NCBI GenBank assembly: GCA_051294375.1
Contig: CM119264.1
Coordinates: 6,201,110-6,265,109 of the forward strand
DNA length: 64,000 bases
Direction: 5' to 3'
From: Paraspadella gotoi
Lineage: Eukaryota; Chaetognatha
Shown here: positions 49,063-59,672 of the stretch, in pieces
Layout: each line of letters starts with the position of its first letter
Position numbering within the stretch: position 1 is the stretch's first letter
Made by a program: the position numbers and the translations under genes
The notes under the pieces: model-generated
Databases searched by the model: none
Told to the model about the DNA's origin: nothing
The model's input: only the letters and a program-made list of their open reading frames with translations

Positions 49063-50451
49063 AGCTTACTATGTATTGATGAATCTCGCTCTTGTCCGAT
49101 CAGGTCATCTGGCGACGACTTTGTGGAGCCTAAGCGCTCTGCAATCTTACGTCGTTTCCGTCCATTCTCGCTTTATTTCCGAGAGTCGGCCTCTGGGTCC
49201 CGCGAAACTCCAGTCGGTATGGCGTTGGCGGCCTGTTGATCCTGGCGGCAATGTGAGGTCTTAGTGAAGGTTGAGTTCTGACGTGACCGAGTTGGAGAAA
49301 CTAAACAGAAAGTAAAGGGCCGCCCCTCTGACGGTATGGTCGCCAACTGCCCAGCTGTTCTGGGAGATTTAAAAACATTCTGCGAACAAATATAATATGG
49401 TGCCAAAAAAATGGAAAATATGCCACCAAGAATACTTTTTTTGTACGATTTTCCTAAGAAATCAAGCCCCCCAATTAGGGGTAGTCCCGCACTCAATGGT
49501 GAGTCAAAAATTTTGAGTGAGTACATGCTCAACGAATATTTAGACATTTTTTAAGTAATACTTTCCAATGGGACCAAAAATTTCTAATATTAGCGCTCTA
49601 TACCCTAGTAATTAATCTTTTTAATATTTATTTATAGATAGAAAGTGCCAAAAATTTTTTTGAATTTTTAAATTTTAAGATCCAGGATTCAAGATAGCTT
49701 CATAAAAAGTTGTCCTGCACAAAGTATGTTTCTTTCTTAAATATCTTTTACGATAAGTGTGTCAAAAATAGAAAAAACTGTAAAAAATTCATCTATCCCT
49801 ATCATCTTTCGCATCGATTTATCAGTCTTTTTTATATTTCACTTAGAAACGCGAAGAATTTTTAAAAGCTAATTATATTCTTTTTTAACTTTTTTATGCT
49901 CTCATCAGAATCCATCAAAAAATTTTTAAGCATTTAAAAAATAATTTTCTTTTTTCTTGTCGCCAAGCGGCGATAATGCTTCGAGGCTTCGCCGTTGAAA
50001 AGCAAGACAAAAAGTTATGAATAATTGGGTTTTGGCGGGCGACGCCTTCGAAACATTAACCACGCCTTCGATTGACTTCAACACTAAAAAAAAAAACCAA
50101 TTCAGCCATGATGTACATGTTACATGAACCCGTCTTTTCTCTCCGGCCAGCGTCCTCACTAGTCACGATCATGCCGGTGCCCCATGGGCCGACGCCGTCA
50201 CCCTCTGAACTTCAGTCGTCATCTGCCATGCTCATCCAAGCGGCTCTGCTGCGCCGGGCGCCGGCCGTTCGTTCAAATCGGCGCTCGTCGTCGTCCCACC
50301 CTCCGTCAGGGAGCATACGTCTCGTCCAAAAGGCCGAGCTTCATCTTCGCCGGCTTCGAAGTGGAACGCATCGCCGCAGAATTCCCAGACTCGAAATTTC
50401 TACTTTCTCTTGGCCTTCGGGGAGACGCCGGTGCAGCCCTTCCTTACGCCA
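49063..50451. other. Palindrome centre, no supported gene
   Basis: Mixed sequence between duplicated blocks. A GC-richer patch at 50,130-50,451 has competing short frames on both strands and stops at a 25-N gap; I could not match it to a family. It may be a transposon or gene fragment. Confidence 0.4.
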
Positions 50452-50476
50452 NNNNNNNNNNNNNNNNNNNNNNNNN

Positions 50477-51240
50477 AGGTGGTCGCCATAAAGACGAGGA
50501 GTGGATAAGCGAGTGTAGATTGAAGGATCATTTCGTTGAGTGTGGGCCGTGGGGTCAAGCAACTGTCGAAGAAATTTAGCCGCTAATTTAAAATTGTTAC
50601 AAAATGGAAAAATTAAATAACATCAATTGTAAAAGAACTTTTAAATGAAAATAAACAAAACTTAAAAAAAAAATTAAAAATGATAAAAGCGCTACTCTTT
50701 TAAAAAAAGAATTTTTAGGTTTTTTATTTAGGAAGTGTGGCGGTATATTCACACCCCCTCACGTCCACCATCTTTCAGCCAAATCCATTGGCTCAGAGGG
50801 GGAACACACCATCCACGACTTCCCTCTGCGTTTTCAAAGCAAGACCGTCCTTGGGTAACCGCGCCAGTGACTGGAGGCGTCACTGAGGGTCGGATCCCCC
50901 AAAGCCAACAGTGAGATACCCGGCTGTTGCCAAAGAAGTTTCTTTTCTGGTAGGTCGTCAGTCACTTGACCTATCATCTCATAGATGTTATAATATTTAA
51001 ATTTTTTCAAATCAAATCGGAAAAAGTAGGGAAAATTTTTTTCAGAAGAAAAAAAACCCATCTGGGCACTTTGTATTATTCTCGCAGCAAGAGATTTCAT
51101 GTATCGTTCGATAAGCTTAAGACCAGTGGCTGCGCCAATACATGTATATCAGTTTCAAGGGCTTAAATAATAACATTTTGCTACTTGGAAAAATATTTTA
51201 TAAATCAAAATAATATTATTTTTGTTATATAATATTTGAT
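50477..51240. repeat. Third partial copy of the duplicated segment
   Basis: Directly repeats 51,422-52,094 (start GTGGATAAGCGAGTG, end ATATTTGATT). It differs by a 198-bp insertion and by a short deletion lacking the TTTTTGTACGACGACTCG stretch, so it is not simply a re-read of the same molecule. Confidence 0.8.
50737..50934. mobile_element. Dispersed repeat family R1, insertion with 5-bp target duplication
   Basis: Starts GTGGCGGTATATTCACACC and ends CGGCTGTTGCCAAA. It is flanked on both sides by GAAGT; the empty site TTTAGGAAGTTTCTTTTC is at about 51,737 and, inverted, near 48,725. Other members are at 57,487-57,729 (+), 59,079-59,310 (+) and 59,509-59,672 (+, truncated). No coding capacity, so SINE-like or MITE-like. 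Confidence 0.8.
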
Positions 51241-51363
51241 TGGAAGACGTTTTAATGTAATAAAAACAAATGTTAACGCTGATGAAGGCTAGTATGTAAG
51301 TCGAAACATGTACGTTTCTGTTACTAATAAAATCGTTGCAGTTAAACATTAAAACGTCTTCCA
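51238..51363. mobile_element. Short inverted-repeat unit with hammerhead-like core
   Basis: ATTGGAAGACGTTTTAATG and its reverse complement bound about 85 bases containing the hammerhead motif and a tail TACTAATAAAATCGTTG shared with the element at 38.8 kb. The inverted flanks differ between the two loci, as with Penelope-type insertions carrying partial inverted ends. Confidence 0.55.
51275..51316 (+). ncRNA. Hammerhead ribozyme candidate, second copy
   Basis: AACG precedes CTGATGA (51,279-51,285). Stem II, GGCT...AGTC, is shorter (4 bp with a wobble). GAAAC (51,303) then ATGTA and CGTT follow; AACG and CGTT form a 4-bp stem I next to the core. Weaker stem II than the 38.8 kb copy suggests decay. 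Confidence 0.5.
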
Positions 51364-51411
51364 ATTCTTAATCATAACGAAAAGAAAGGATATTCACGAT
51401 ATCATATTTGG

Positions 51412-51421
51412 NNNNNNNNNN
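51412..51421. other. Assembly gap (10 N)
   Basis: Ten N just before the clean arm starts at GTGGATAAGCG. Confidence 0.95.
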
Positions 51422-52967
51422 GTGGATAAGCGAGTGTCGATTGAAGGATCATTTCGTTGAGTGTGGGGTCAAGCAACTGTCGAAGAAATTTAGCGGCTAA
51501 TTTAGGCGATTTAAGTGTAAAATAGGAGTAATAAAAACATTTAAATATTGTTAAAAAAAAAGGAAAAATTAAATAACATAAATTGTAAAAGAACTTTTAA
51601 ATGAAAATAAACAAAACCTAAAAAAATAATTAAAAAAATGATGAAAGCGCTACTCTTTTAAAAAAAGAAAAACGTTACGTGTAATATAGCTTAAAAAACA
51701 AACAAAAAACTGAAAAACATTTTTAGGTTTTTTCTTTAGGAAGTTTCTTTTCTGGTAGGTCGGTCAGTCACTTGACATATCATCTCATAGATGTTATAAT
51801 ATTTTAATTTTTGTACGACGACTCGCCGAAAACTTTTTTTTCAAAACAAATCGGAAAAACTAGGGAAAACATTTTTAAGAAAAAAAAACCGTCTGGGCCC
51901 TTTGTATTATTCTTGCAGCAAGAGATTTCATGTATCGTTCGATAGGCTCAAGACCAGTGGCCGCGCCAATACATGTATATCAGTTTCAAGGGCTTAAACT
52001 GCACTGTTACTGCGGCACTAATAACATTTTGCTACTTGCAAAAATATTTTATAAATCAAAATAATATTATTTTTTGTTATATTATATTTGATTAAAATTC
52101 TTTGATCAATACATAGAATAAGAAATAGAAAAAAATAAAATAATTTTGCCACTTTCATAAAATAAGAAAAAAATAATTGTTAAAAAATATCAAAATTTTT
52201 TTTTTCAAAGACTTCAAGTGAAGATCTCGATCTTTGTCTAACAAAAAAGATTAAAACCTCTAGTGGATATACTTAAACTAAATTGTATTGCTATTTTGTT
52301 TTTAAAAATGCTATTTTGTTTGTACCGCCCTCTGGTTTTTTGTGTAAAACAACGCAAGTGAAGATCTAGTGGGTGAAGACAGAAGAGCAAATTTCTATAG
52401 TAAGTAAAGGGAAAATGCTCACAGAAGAGAAAGTAAGAGACAAATCCTCCTAGTAGCAAGGAAAAGTTATACAGACGGAAAAAAATTTAAAAAAAAAATG
52501 TACAATTTCTGGGGTTAAGTAAATTACTAAAGTGATTTACAATTACTTAATTTCGTCGACCTTCGTCGTTTTGACTTGACGTGACTTGAAAGGTATTCGT
52601 CCAACAACCTGTTTGAAGTGTTTCATCATCGTCCCCGAAGGCAATGATTTGACGTAGATACGAGGCTATGAACCTTGGTCTGAAAACCTGTTATTCAACA
52701 GAATCAGAATTTAAAAAAAAATCACTGATTCATTTACATGAAGAGTTGGTTCAATAAAAATTATGTGTAGAAATAGTAACTGTTTTATGGATTATGTTCT
52801 TTTTTTTTGCTCGCATGAAGTTAAGGAAAAATAAGGAAGAAAAAAAAAAGTGGATTCTTTAAAATCTTAAATGCGTCTGAGCTTGACAAATGAATTCTGA
52901 ATTCGCCCCTCTCACACTTTACAATTCTACAGTCCAAAATCCCCCATTGTTCATTTGTTTCCTTTAG

Positions 52968-53143
52968 AGGAGATCCTTTCGTCTAACTGCGCCCTCTGGT
53001 GGTCGCCCGATGCGGCGCGTCTCGCCTTTTTGGAGACGAACGTTACGCTAGTTTCAATTTATCGCTACGCGTGGTACGCGGACAACGACGACGATCTCGA
53101 TGATCCTGCTTACCCGCATTTGAAGACCCAAAGATATCCTAAG
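52968..53143 (+). CDS. DPP10-like: DPP6/DPP10-like protein, EEIL exon
   Basis: A 176-nt exon between TTTCCTTTAG and GTAAGG, entered in phase 1 and leaving in phase 0. It encodes (E)EILSSNCALWWSPDAARLA, a variable propeller stretch with an acidic DNDDDLDD run, and HLKTQRYPK. E-E-I-L...W-W-S-P-D-x-x-x-L-A-(F/Y) and the final Y-P-K are hallmark S9B propeller motifs; the upstream Glu pair of active DPP4-type enzymes lies near this site. The clean frame shows this arm is the better assembled one. Confidence 0.9.
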
Positions 53144-53797
53144 GTAAGGGAGAGGTTGGTTCGAAGTGATTTGGGAATGGCCAACGAAAAACTTCGTATA
53201 ATAAGCTACGATTTCAGATTTTTAAGTATTGTATGCTATCTATGTACTAAGAGAGGATGTAATCTTGTTAGGATCTTGAGCGTACATTATGGCAACGGGA
53301 GGAATGCCTGTGATACCAGGGGGGTTATATCATCAACTGGCGTAGGGGCTGCGGACCCTCAGTGACCGCCTCCTCTCACATTTGCGTCACATTTAAGCCA
53401 GAACCGGGATACCAAGGGAATGAACCCGGGACGCACGGTTGTAACGAGATGATATAGCCTGCTCAGACTGTGAGACGAGGTTGAGGGCAGAGAGCAGTGA
53501 GGCCGCTTTAAGTCTTGCTGCCACAAAATGCACATTGCACCATTGCGGAATGACATTTACTTTCAAAATTTAATTATAGATATTAGACTTACATTTGGTT
53601 AAAATTCGGAACGACATCCCAAGATCGAGAATAGGGTCTAGACTCTGAAGATTAATATAACGTTGCCTATTATTACTACACGGCGACTCTATGAATAAAC
53701 TATAGCCACGAATAAATATAACTAAGAATAAATTATAGCGTGGACGAATAGACTGTAGAATGTAGATTAAGTGTGGCGCTCTTTTATTCCCCATCAG
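53144..53797 (+). other. DPP-like intron with R1-related repeat
   Basis: An intron of 654 bases. Minus-strand 53,287-53,366 resembles the 3' half of repeat family R1 (CACTGAGGGTC...CCTACGCCAGTTGATG). The element is also present in the inverted arm (about 46,990-47,090), so it predates the duplication. Confidence 0.7.
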
Positions 53798-53894
53798 GCC
53801 GGAACGACGAATCCCGTCGTCAAACTTTGGGTCTGGAGCGTGAAGACGAAACGAAAAGAAGAAATCAGACCGCCTGAGGAATTCAAAGCCAAAG
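53798..53894 (+). CDS. DPP10-like: DPP6/DPP10-like protein, AGTTNP exon
   Basis: A 97-nt exon from CCATCAG to donor GTTGAG, phase 0 to phase 1. It encodes AGTTNPVVKLWVWSVKTKRK then EEIRPPEEFKAK. Y-P-K-A-G-x-x-N-P-x-V-x-L across the junction is the typical family pattern. The donor GTTGAG is unusual, but the next exon completes the expected E-Y-Y motif in phase. Confidence 0.88.
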
Positions 53895-53963
53895 GTTGAG
53901 AGAGAGAGAGAAATAAAAAGAAAGACAGAAAGACAGACAAACAGACAGACATTTTTTTCGCAG

Positions 53964-54085
53964 AATATTACGTGACGTCCGTGTCTTGGCGTGACGTCAC
54001 AACTCTCGTCGTCGTCTGGACGAATCGTGCCCAGAATCTCTCACTCATCACCTTCTGCGGGGTTGACGGCGGCGAGTGCCTCGTG
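53964..54085 (+). CDS. DPP10-like: DPP6/DPP10-like protein, EYYV exon
   Basis: A 122-nt exon between TTTTTTCGCAG and GTGAGG. Completed by the preceding G it reads EYYVTSVSWRDVTTLVVVWT then NRAQNLSLITFCGVDGGECL and V. E-Y-Y-(I/V)-T-x-V-x-W and (W)-x-N-R-A-Q-N-x-(S)-x-L are among the most conserved propeller motifs of DPP4/6/10 proteins. Cysteines at CGVDGGEC may form the family's disulfide. Ends in phase 0. Confidence 0.92.
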
Positions 54086-54381
54086 GTGAGGATTGATCCA
54101 TTCATCAATTGATAGATTGATTAATGATCATGGGTCTTTAGTTAAACTCGTGTGAAAAAAAGCGCCACTTTACTACTTTAATTTAAAAAAAAAAAGAATC
54201 AATTTGTTTAAATTTTATTACAAACTTGAGCGTTCCAAAACCAAATGAGAAAATCGAGAAAAAGCTTCAGAATCATGTTTTAATAACCTTAAAATTATTA
54301 TTTATTGATATGGGGTAATCCAGTTATCCAGCTATCCCTCCGGATGTCCAATATAATTTTTTTTTTCATTTTTATTGTGTA

Positions 54382-54480
54382 ATCCTTTCTTTTCGTTGTG
54401 TTATAGAGATTTGCAAATAATTTTATTCGGGTTTGTTTACAACGATTTTTATTTTAAATTGCGTTCATGTTTCGACTCTG
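54382..54480 (-). mobile_element. Penelope-type end remnant
   Basis: ATCCTTTCTTTTCGTTGTGTTATAG matches the left flank of the 38.2 kb element, followed by ACAACGATTTTTAT and, on the minus strand, AGTCGAAACATG (54,466-54,477), the right part of the hammerhead core. The CTGATGA half is not intact. It lies in a DPP-like intron. Confidence 0.5.
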
Positions 54481-54728
54481 AACATGTTGTTGCCATTTTT
54501 TTAAAAGTTAAAAATTATATTATTAATTCTTATTTGTACATATGTTTTTCGCGGCAAAGTCTGTAACACTCAAATGTTTTCGCTAACCATTTTTCTCCCT
54601 TCCCTTTTTTGCTTCTTTCTTTTTCTTACCTTATCTTTTATCAGTTATCAATATTCACCCTTTCACCTCTCTTTACAACTCTTTCCAACCTATTTTCACT
54701 TTCCCTCATTATCTCCTAATTCCTACAG

Positions 54729-54773
54729 AGTCTTCGCGAATCTCGAAAAGGAAGAGGAGGTTGGGTCGATTTG
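54729..54773 (+). CDS. DPP10-like: DPP6/DPP10-like protein, 45-nt GWVDL exon
   Basis: A small exon between ATTCCTACAG and GTAAGT, phase 0 on both sides, encoding SLRESRKGRGGWVDL. It matches the family segment E-...-G-W-V-(D/E)-(L/I) that precedes the next propeller blade, and joins in frame to the following YSAPTF exon. Confidence 0.85.
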
Positions 54774-55144
54774 GTAAGTTTAATCCTCATTGAAAAGAGA
54801 AATTCTAATAATGAAAATATAAATTAGGTATTATTTAAGATTTTCATATTACCACGATTTCGCCAATTCTGTCGGTCGTTTGAGATTCGGCTCAGAAAAC
54901 CACGATTCCTTTCAAAAAAAAAAAAAAAAAAAAAAACGATAAAAAGTTCTAGATTTCAGGTTTCTTTTTCTTTTTTTTTTTTTTTAAATTCGTATCCCGC
55001 GAGGATGTTTTTTTAGCCCAACGGGTACTATGAATATGTAAATCAAGTCTCCGTCTTTTTTGTCGCCCCCTTTCCATTCTACCAACGCAATCGTTACTGG
55101 TTACTCATTCCCGCCTTAATTTCCCTACCCCTTCCCGCCCGCAG

Positions 55145-55255
55145 TACTCCGCCCCCACCTTTGACGCTTCCGGCCGGCGCTACTTTGTGATTCTTCCGGA
55201 ACGCGACGGCGCCGCCGGATATTTCCGGCACGTCGCCATGGTTACCGCCGTCGGG
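55145..55255 (+). CDS. DPP10-like: DPP6/DPP10-like protein, YSAPTF exon
   Basis: A 111-nt, phase 0 exon between CCCGCCCGCAG and GTGAGA. It encodes YSAPTFDASGRRYFVILPER then DGAAGYFRHVAMVTAVG, matching P-x-F-x-x-(D/S)-G-x-x-(Y/F)-F-x-I-x-P-x-x-(D/Q)-G-x-x-G-Y-(F/Y)-x-H-(V/I). It is the last DPP exon I can identify; the rest of the propeller and the alpha/beta-hydrolase domain must lie beyond, so whether the catalytic Ser is kept cannot be judged here. Confidence 0.9.
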
Positions 55256-57486
55256 GTGAGAATCGGCATTGAACAATATTTTATTTGTATTCTTAATCAG
55301 AGAAAGTGGTTGTTTTAGATTTCGTTGCTATTAATGTCCTGGGAGGGTTTTTAGCCACTTAAACACGATTAATAGTCTTGAGAAAATAAGGTTCTATTCT
55401 TAACAAGATTCCAGTTTATCTTGTTGATGGTGAAGCGATTTTTCCACTCGATTGAAGCAATAAACTAAAGATGTGAAAAACGTAAAATTCTACATTCGTA
55501 CCATAAACCTATTCTATGAATGTCGAAACCCTTTGGCCGAAGCGAATTTTACAGGGAAAGGCGTTTCCATAGCGATAATCAAAGGGCCATCCACCTCAAA
55601 CTCTTTTCAGTTTATGTCGTCCGTATGTAATTACATAGTTCTTGTTCACATCATATTGTGCTGTCTACCGTGAATATCAAAACCGGGTTTGCTCACTAAT
55701 CCGACCTGAGGCGAGATATGAATACAATCAACAACAAACAATAAACAACAATAAAAACGCAAGAACCGCGACCAACAGACTCGAATCCTCCAAGCGAAAG
55801 AAAAAAAAGAAAAAAAGAGTGAAAATGGAAATATATTTACCGTGAATTGTAATCAAATAACTGAGGGAGAAAAAAAAAGGAATTTAATGAATAAACATGA
55901 TGCGAGAGCGCGAAAGGAAAAAGAGATGAAAAACTGATGATAACCATTCGAAAGAAAAAAAAAAAAATATGAAGCAAAAATGAAATGGAACGGAGAGAGA
56001 TGAAATAGGGAGATAGAAAAAACGGGAAAAAAGGGATGCGATGAGAGAGATAACTAAGAGAAGAACGGTTTGTAGTCGGGCATTGCAATATGATCTCCCC
56101 GCCTATAAGCATATTACCTTCAGTCTTAACCAGGTGCGGAGTAATTACCGTCTGGCTCATGACCATTAGGTCGGGATCGCTCCCCAATGATACGTACCTG
56201 CGGGAACCGTGGACTAAGGCGTAGTGAAAGTTACATACGAAAATTCTAAAAGTCAATTATGACAACATACCATCAGTGAACATAATTTGTAAAAAAAATT
56301 CATTTTATGTTTTTAATTTTCGCAGTAGGCTATATTATATATAGTACTATCCTTATAAAATAAAATTTTTCAAAAAGGCTTTCTTAATTTGATGCAGATT
56401 TGATTCCTCGTCAAAGTAATAAAAGAAAATATAAATCATTTTTAAAAATTCTTTCATTAAGTAGGTTAAAATTAAAAAAAAAACTATATTTAATATATAA
56501 AAAATTAATTTTCAGCTTAAAATATAGCTTTTTTTAATTTTGACCCACTTAATGGAAGGAATTTTTCAAAAAGAATTATATTTCTTTTTATCAACTTTTT
56601 ATGACGAATCCAAATCTGCCAAAAAATTAAGAAAAAAACTGTTTTATTTTAAACATTTATTGGTTAGTACTAGTATAAATATGGCCTACTGCGTAAAAAT
56701 TGTAAAATTTATTATACATTTTTTATTATATAAATGTTTATTAGTATAATGTTGTTCGTTCCTCACTTTTAGAATTTGAATTAAAGTTAAATTTAGAAAT
56801 TTTACTACGCCTTAGTGAGGACGGCCGTCAATCGCCTTGGTTTCAATTCCAACAACCATTCCATGGCAGATGAGGGGGAACAGAATATAAGGATGTTAGT
56901 CAATAGTCATCTGCCCATACATATTGATAAATTACGAATTATGATGCAAAAGAAACTGGAGTAAGAAGCTTAAGATGCATTTTTATATATAATGTGTTTC
57001 GCCAGGAGCCTCATAGAATTAGTAATTCTAATTCTAATACTCTATATCTTCGAAATATCATTGTCAAGGCTTTTCCGTTAGCCATACGAAATTTTTTTTT
57101 ATCATCCGGATTTTTATTTTTCACGTTTTCATACTTTATTCTTTTATCCTCTTTGCAAATCTAAAATCGAGGGTCTTTCTTCCCGCGGGACTTATTCTGA
57201 CTCTTGGGGGTAAAAGCGAAATATCAGAAAACCCACTGGGATAATTATGTGGAGCCTCCCCTAAAGGTTAATCGAGAAATAATTGAGAAATAACGCAAAT
57301 CTTAAAGTTTTAACGCAAAAACGTGTTTTTCATCTTCATCTTCATCTTCCGGTTCTGGCCAATGTCAAATCTACAAAATTGAAAGAAAGTTATAATTTCT
57401 ACATAGAAATAAAGTGACAAAATTGTAATAACATTTTTTTTTTTGAAAACCGTACTTGTCCTTAGGACTTGAATTTATTTGATACT
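55256..57486. other. Region after the last DPP exon; no supported gene
   Basis: AT-rich, probably still intron of the DPP-like gene. A patch at 56,060-56,220 is GC-richer with a minus-strand open frame I do not recognise. At 56,805-56,880 TTAGTGAGGACGG plus GGTTTCAATTCC look like pol III A and B boxes, so a tRNA-SINE is possible there. Confidence 0.45.
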
Positions 57487-57729
57487 GTGCGGTATATTCA
57501 CACCGCCTCACGTCCTCCATCCGTCAGCAATCCATTGGCTCAGAGGGGGAACACACCATCCCAGGCGTAGTGTTCCATCCACAGTCCTTAACGACTTTCC
57601 CTCTGCGTTGGCAAATTAGGGGTAACCGCGCCAGTGACTGGAGGCGTCACTGAGGGTCGGAAGCCCCCAAAGCCAACAGTGAGATGCCCCATCCAATGGG
57701 CATCACAGGCAACCCGGCTGTTGCCATAA
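57487..57729. mobile_element. Dispersed repeat family R1, full copy
   Basis: Longest member: from GTGCGGTATATTCACACCGC to GGCTGTTGCCATAA. It contains ATTGGCTCAGAGGGGGAAC and GGTAACCGCGCCAGTGACTG, which recur in the other copies. The 5' end can fold as GCGGT/ACCGC. On the reverse strand TGGCAACAGCCGG faintly resembles a pol III A box, so a SINE is possible. Confidence 0.8.
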
Positions 57730-57949
57730 TACAACTATTTAATATCGGCCAACAAAAGATTTGAAACTATAAACCGGAAAGTAATTGAAAAATCAAATGT
57801 ATTTACAGATCGAATTTGGATGAATGTAATTAGGAAGCTTGGTCCAATTTCCGTCAAGAATCCCCCGATACAGACCGACTCGTCGCGCGTTTGTCTTTCG
57901 TCCACTACGATCCGCGCATGATCCAGAAGCCCTCGCCGTCGCGATAGAA

Positions 57950-58804
57950 GTCAAGAAGAAGAACCTGGACTTCTTTGCATAATTCGAATCCTTCGGACGT
58001 TTGAAAAACGAAAACTCTTTCGAGACCGGAAGTCGTTTTGCCGCCGACGAGAGGAGCTGAGTAAGCGGAGAATGGAGAGATATTGTGGTGCGAATGAATT
58101 GCCGGCGGGAAGGCCGAATTTAAGAGAAGACCAACTCTGACTTTTCATGTTCAAAACGTGGAAATCGTTTTAAATAGGTTCCGTTGCATCCACCACCGTG
58201 GATGTAGACATTCTCCTTCAATCGAAAGGGCGAAGGAGGCGCGAGGGGAAGGCGATCGACCGTTTGTAGGGAAACGAGAGAACAATTGATCTCCGGATCG
58301 AATTGATCAACTGATTATTGTAAAACATTCCGGGATTAACTTATCCTCCACACAAAATCGGCGTTTCTAACTTGGGCCGCATCCGCCCAAAAAAAGAGTT
58401 TCCCTTCAGTAACTCCATCCTCCGTGACCGAATCTTTCAGTTGGGACTTCGCCGACTGGATTAAGGCGCTTGAACTGCCCACAAGAGAGAGAGAGAAAAG
58501 ATCTCGTTCGTTGGCTCCAATTACCCCTTTCGCGCCGCCAAACAAGTAAATAAGTTTTCTGAAGCAGACAAAGCGGTACTGAAGTTTTGTGGTGGAACGT
58601 CGCCTTTCGCTTTAATTCGTTGCCAACGAAGATCGAGAGAATCGACTTCGGCGATGAAGACGATGTTGTTAGGGAGGAAATAAGCCTTGCCATGTTCAAT
58701 GTCTGAATTTCTTTGAAGTCCGCCCCAGAGTAAGATTCGCCATCGACTTCGGCGGCGACGAAAAAGACGCCGATGTAGAATCTTTCAGCCCCGCTCCACT
58801 TGCC
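57950..58804 (-). pseudogene. Broken gene with a kelch-like motif, unidentified
   Basis: Read on the minus strand from acceptor CCTCCTCAG: GKWSGAERFYIGVFFVAAEV to GADFKEIQ, then in another frame HGKAYFLPNNIVFIAEVDSL, WQRIKAKGDVPPQNFSTALS, then in a third frame KLIYLFGGAKGVIGANERDLF to a stop near 58,336. Farther on, APLVGGKTTSGLERVFVFQT reads to a stop near 57,905. The W-x-x-I...G-D-x-P-P-x-x-F...A-x-S-x-x-x-x-I-Y-L-F-G-G pattern resembles a kelch repeat. At least two frameshifts show either assembly indels or a pseudogene. Function not assigned. Confidence 0.4.
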
Positions 58805-59078
58805 CTGAGGAGGCGTGACAAGTAGTTGGGGGATCTGAATACTGGAGGAGCAGAGATGAGGTGAAGAGGAGAGGAAAAGTGAGGTGATGTTGGAAGATGG
58901 GATCGTCTGTACTGGCCGTCCGGCGAATCTGGATTAATTTGGAAATACTAAATCTTAAGTCTTTAAATGAGAAGTAAACAAAATTGTTGTAAACGAAGCG
59001 AGTGTAGAAGAAGAAATTCACAAACGTGACTAAGACTGTAATGCTAGGGCTTTAACTCCGAGCCCAAAAGATTCTGGT

Positions 59079-59310
59079 GTGACGGTAATTCACACCGTCT
59101 CACATCCACCATCTTTCAAGTCAATCTCATTGGCTCAGAGGGGAAAACACACCATCCCAAGCGTGTGTTCCATCCACAGTCCTAATGACTTCCCTCTGTG
59201 TTGGCAAATCGAGACCGTCCTAGGGTAACCGCGCCAGTGGCAGGTACGCCCCTGAGGGTAGGAAGCCCTAAAGTCAACAATGGGCATCACAGGAAACCCT
59301 GGGTCATAAT
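59079..59310. mobile_element. Dispersed repeat family R1, diverged copy
   Basis: Starts GTGACGGTAATTCACACCG and carries the shared ATTGGCTCAGAGGGG and GGTAACCGCGCCAGTGG blocks; the 3' end is decayed (GGGTCATAAT). Confidence 0.75.
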
Positions 59311-59508
59311 CCTGGACAGAATTAACCTTGGAAAGTAAGACTTGAAGTAACCGAGAGGTGAAGGTTACACTGTTACAGCTGTTACAGTGCCCCTCTGATG
59401 GTTTAGATTACGGTATTGATAAAGGAACAGGTTGCGATATTACATTACTACAGGCTGATAGTAAGCCTTATACGGATGCTAGCTTCACTGCCTCATCTCC
59501 TGCTTCAT

Positions 59509-59672
59509 TCAGCCAATCCCTTGGTTCAGAAGTGTTTATGTTCCATCCACAAAAGTTCTCTTGTGTTGGCAAAGCAAACCGTCTATGGTAACTTTGCCAG
59601 TGATCGGTGCGTCACTGAAGGTCGGAAGCCCCATACCCATTGGGTATCACCTACAACCCGGCTGTTGCCATA
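59509..59672. mobile_element. Dispersed repeat family R1, truncated copy
   Basis: Recognised by CAGCCAATCCCTTGGTTCAG, GTTCCATCCACA, CGTCACTGAAGGTCGGAAGC and ACAACCCGGCTGTTGCCATAA; the 5' part is missing or unrecognisable. Confidence 0.65.

Noticed and set aside
49063-50451. Possible retrotransposon coding fragment
   Set aside because: No reverse transcriptase, integrase or endonuclease motif could be read in any frame.
56060-56220. GC-richer patch considered as an RNA gene
   Set aside because: I could not fold it into a tRNA, 5S or snRNA pattern; left undescribed beyond composition.
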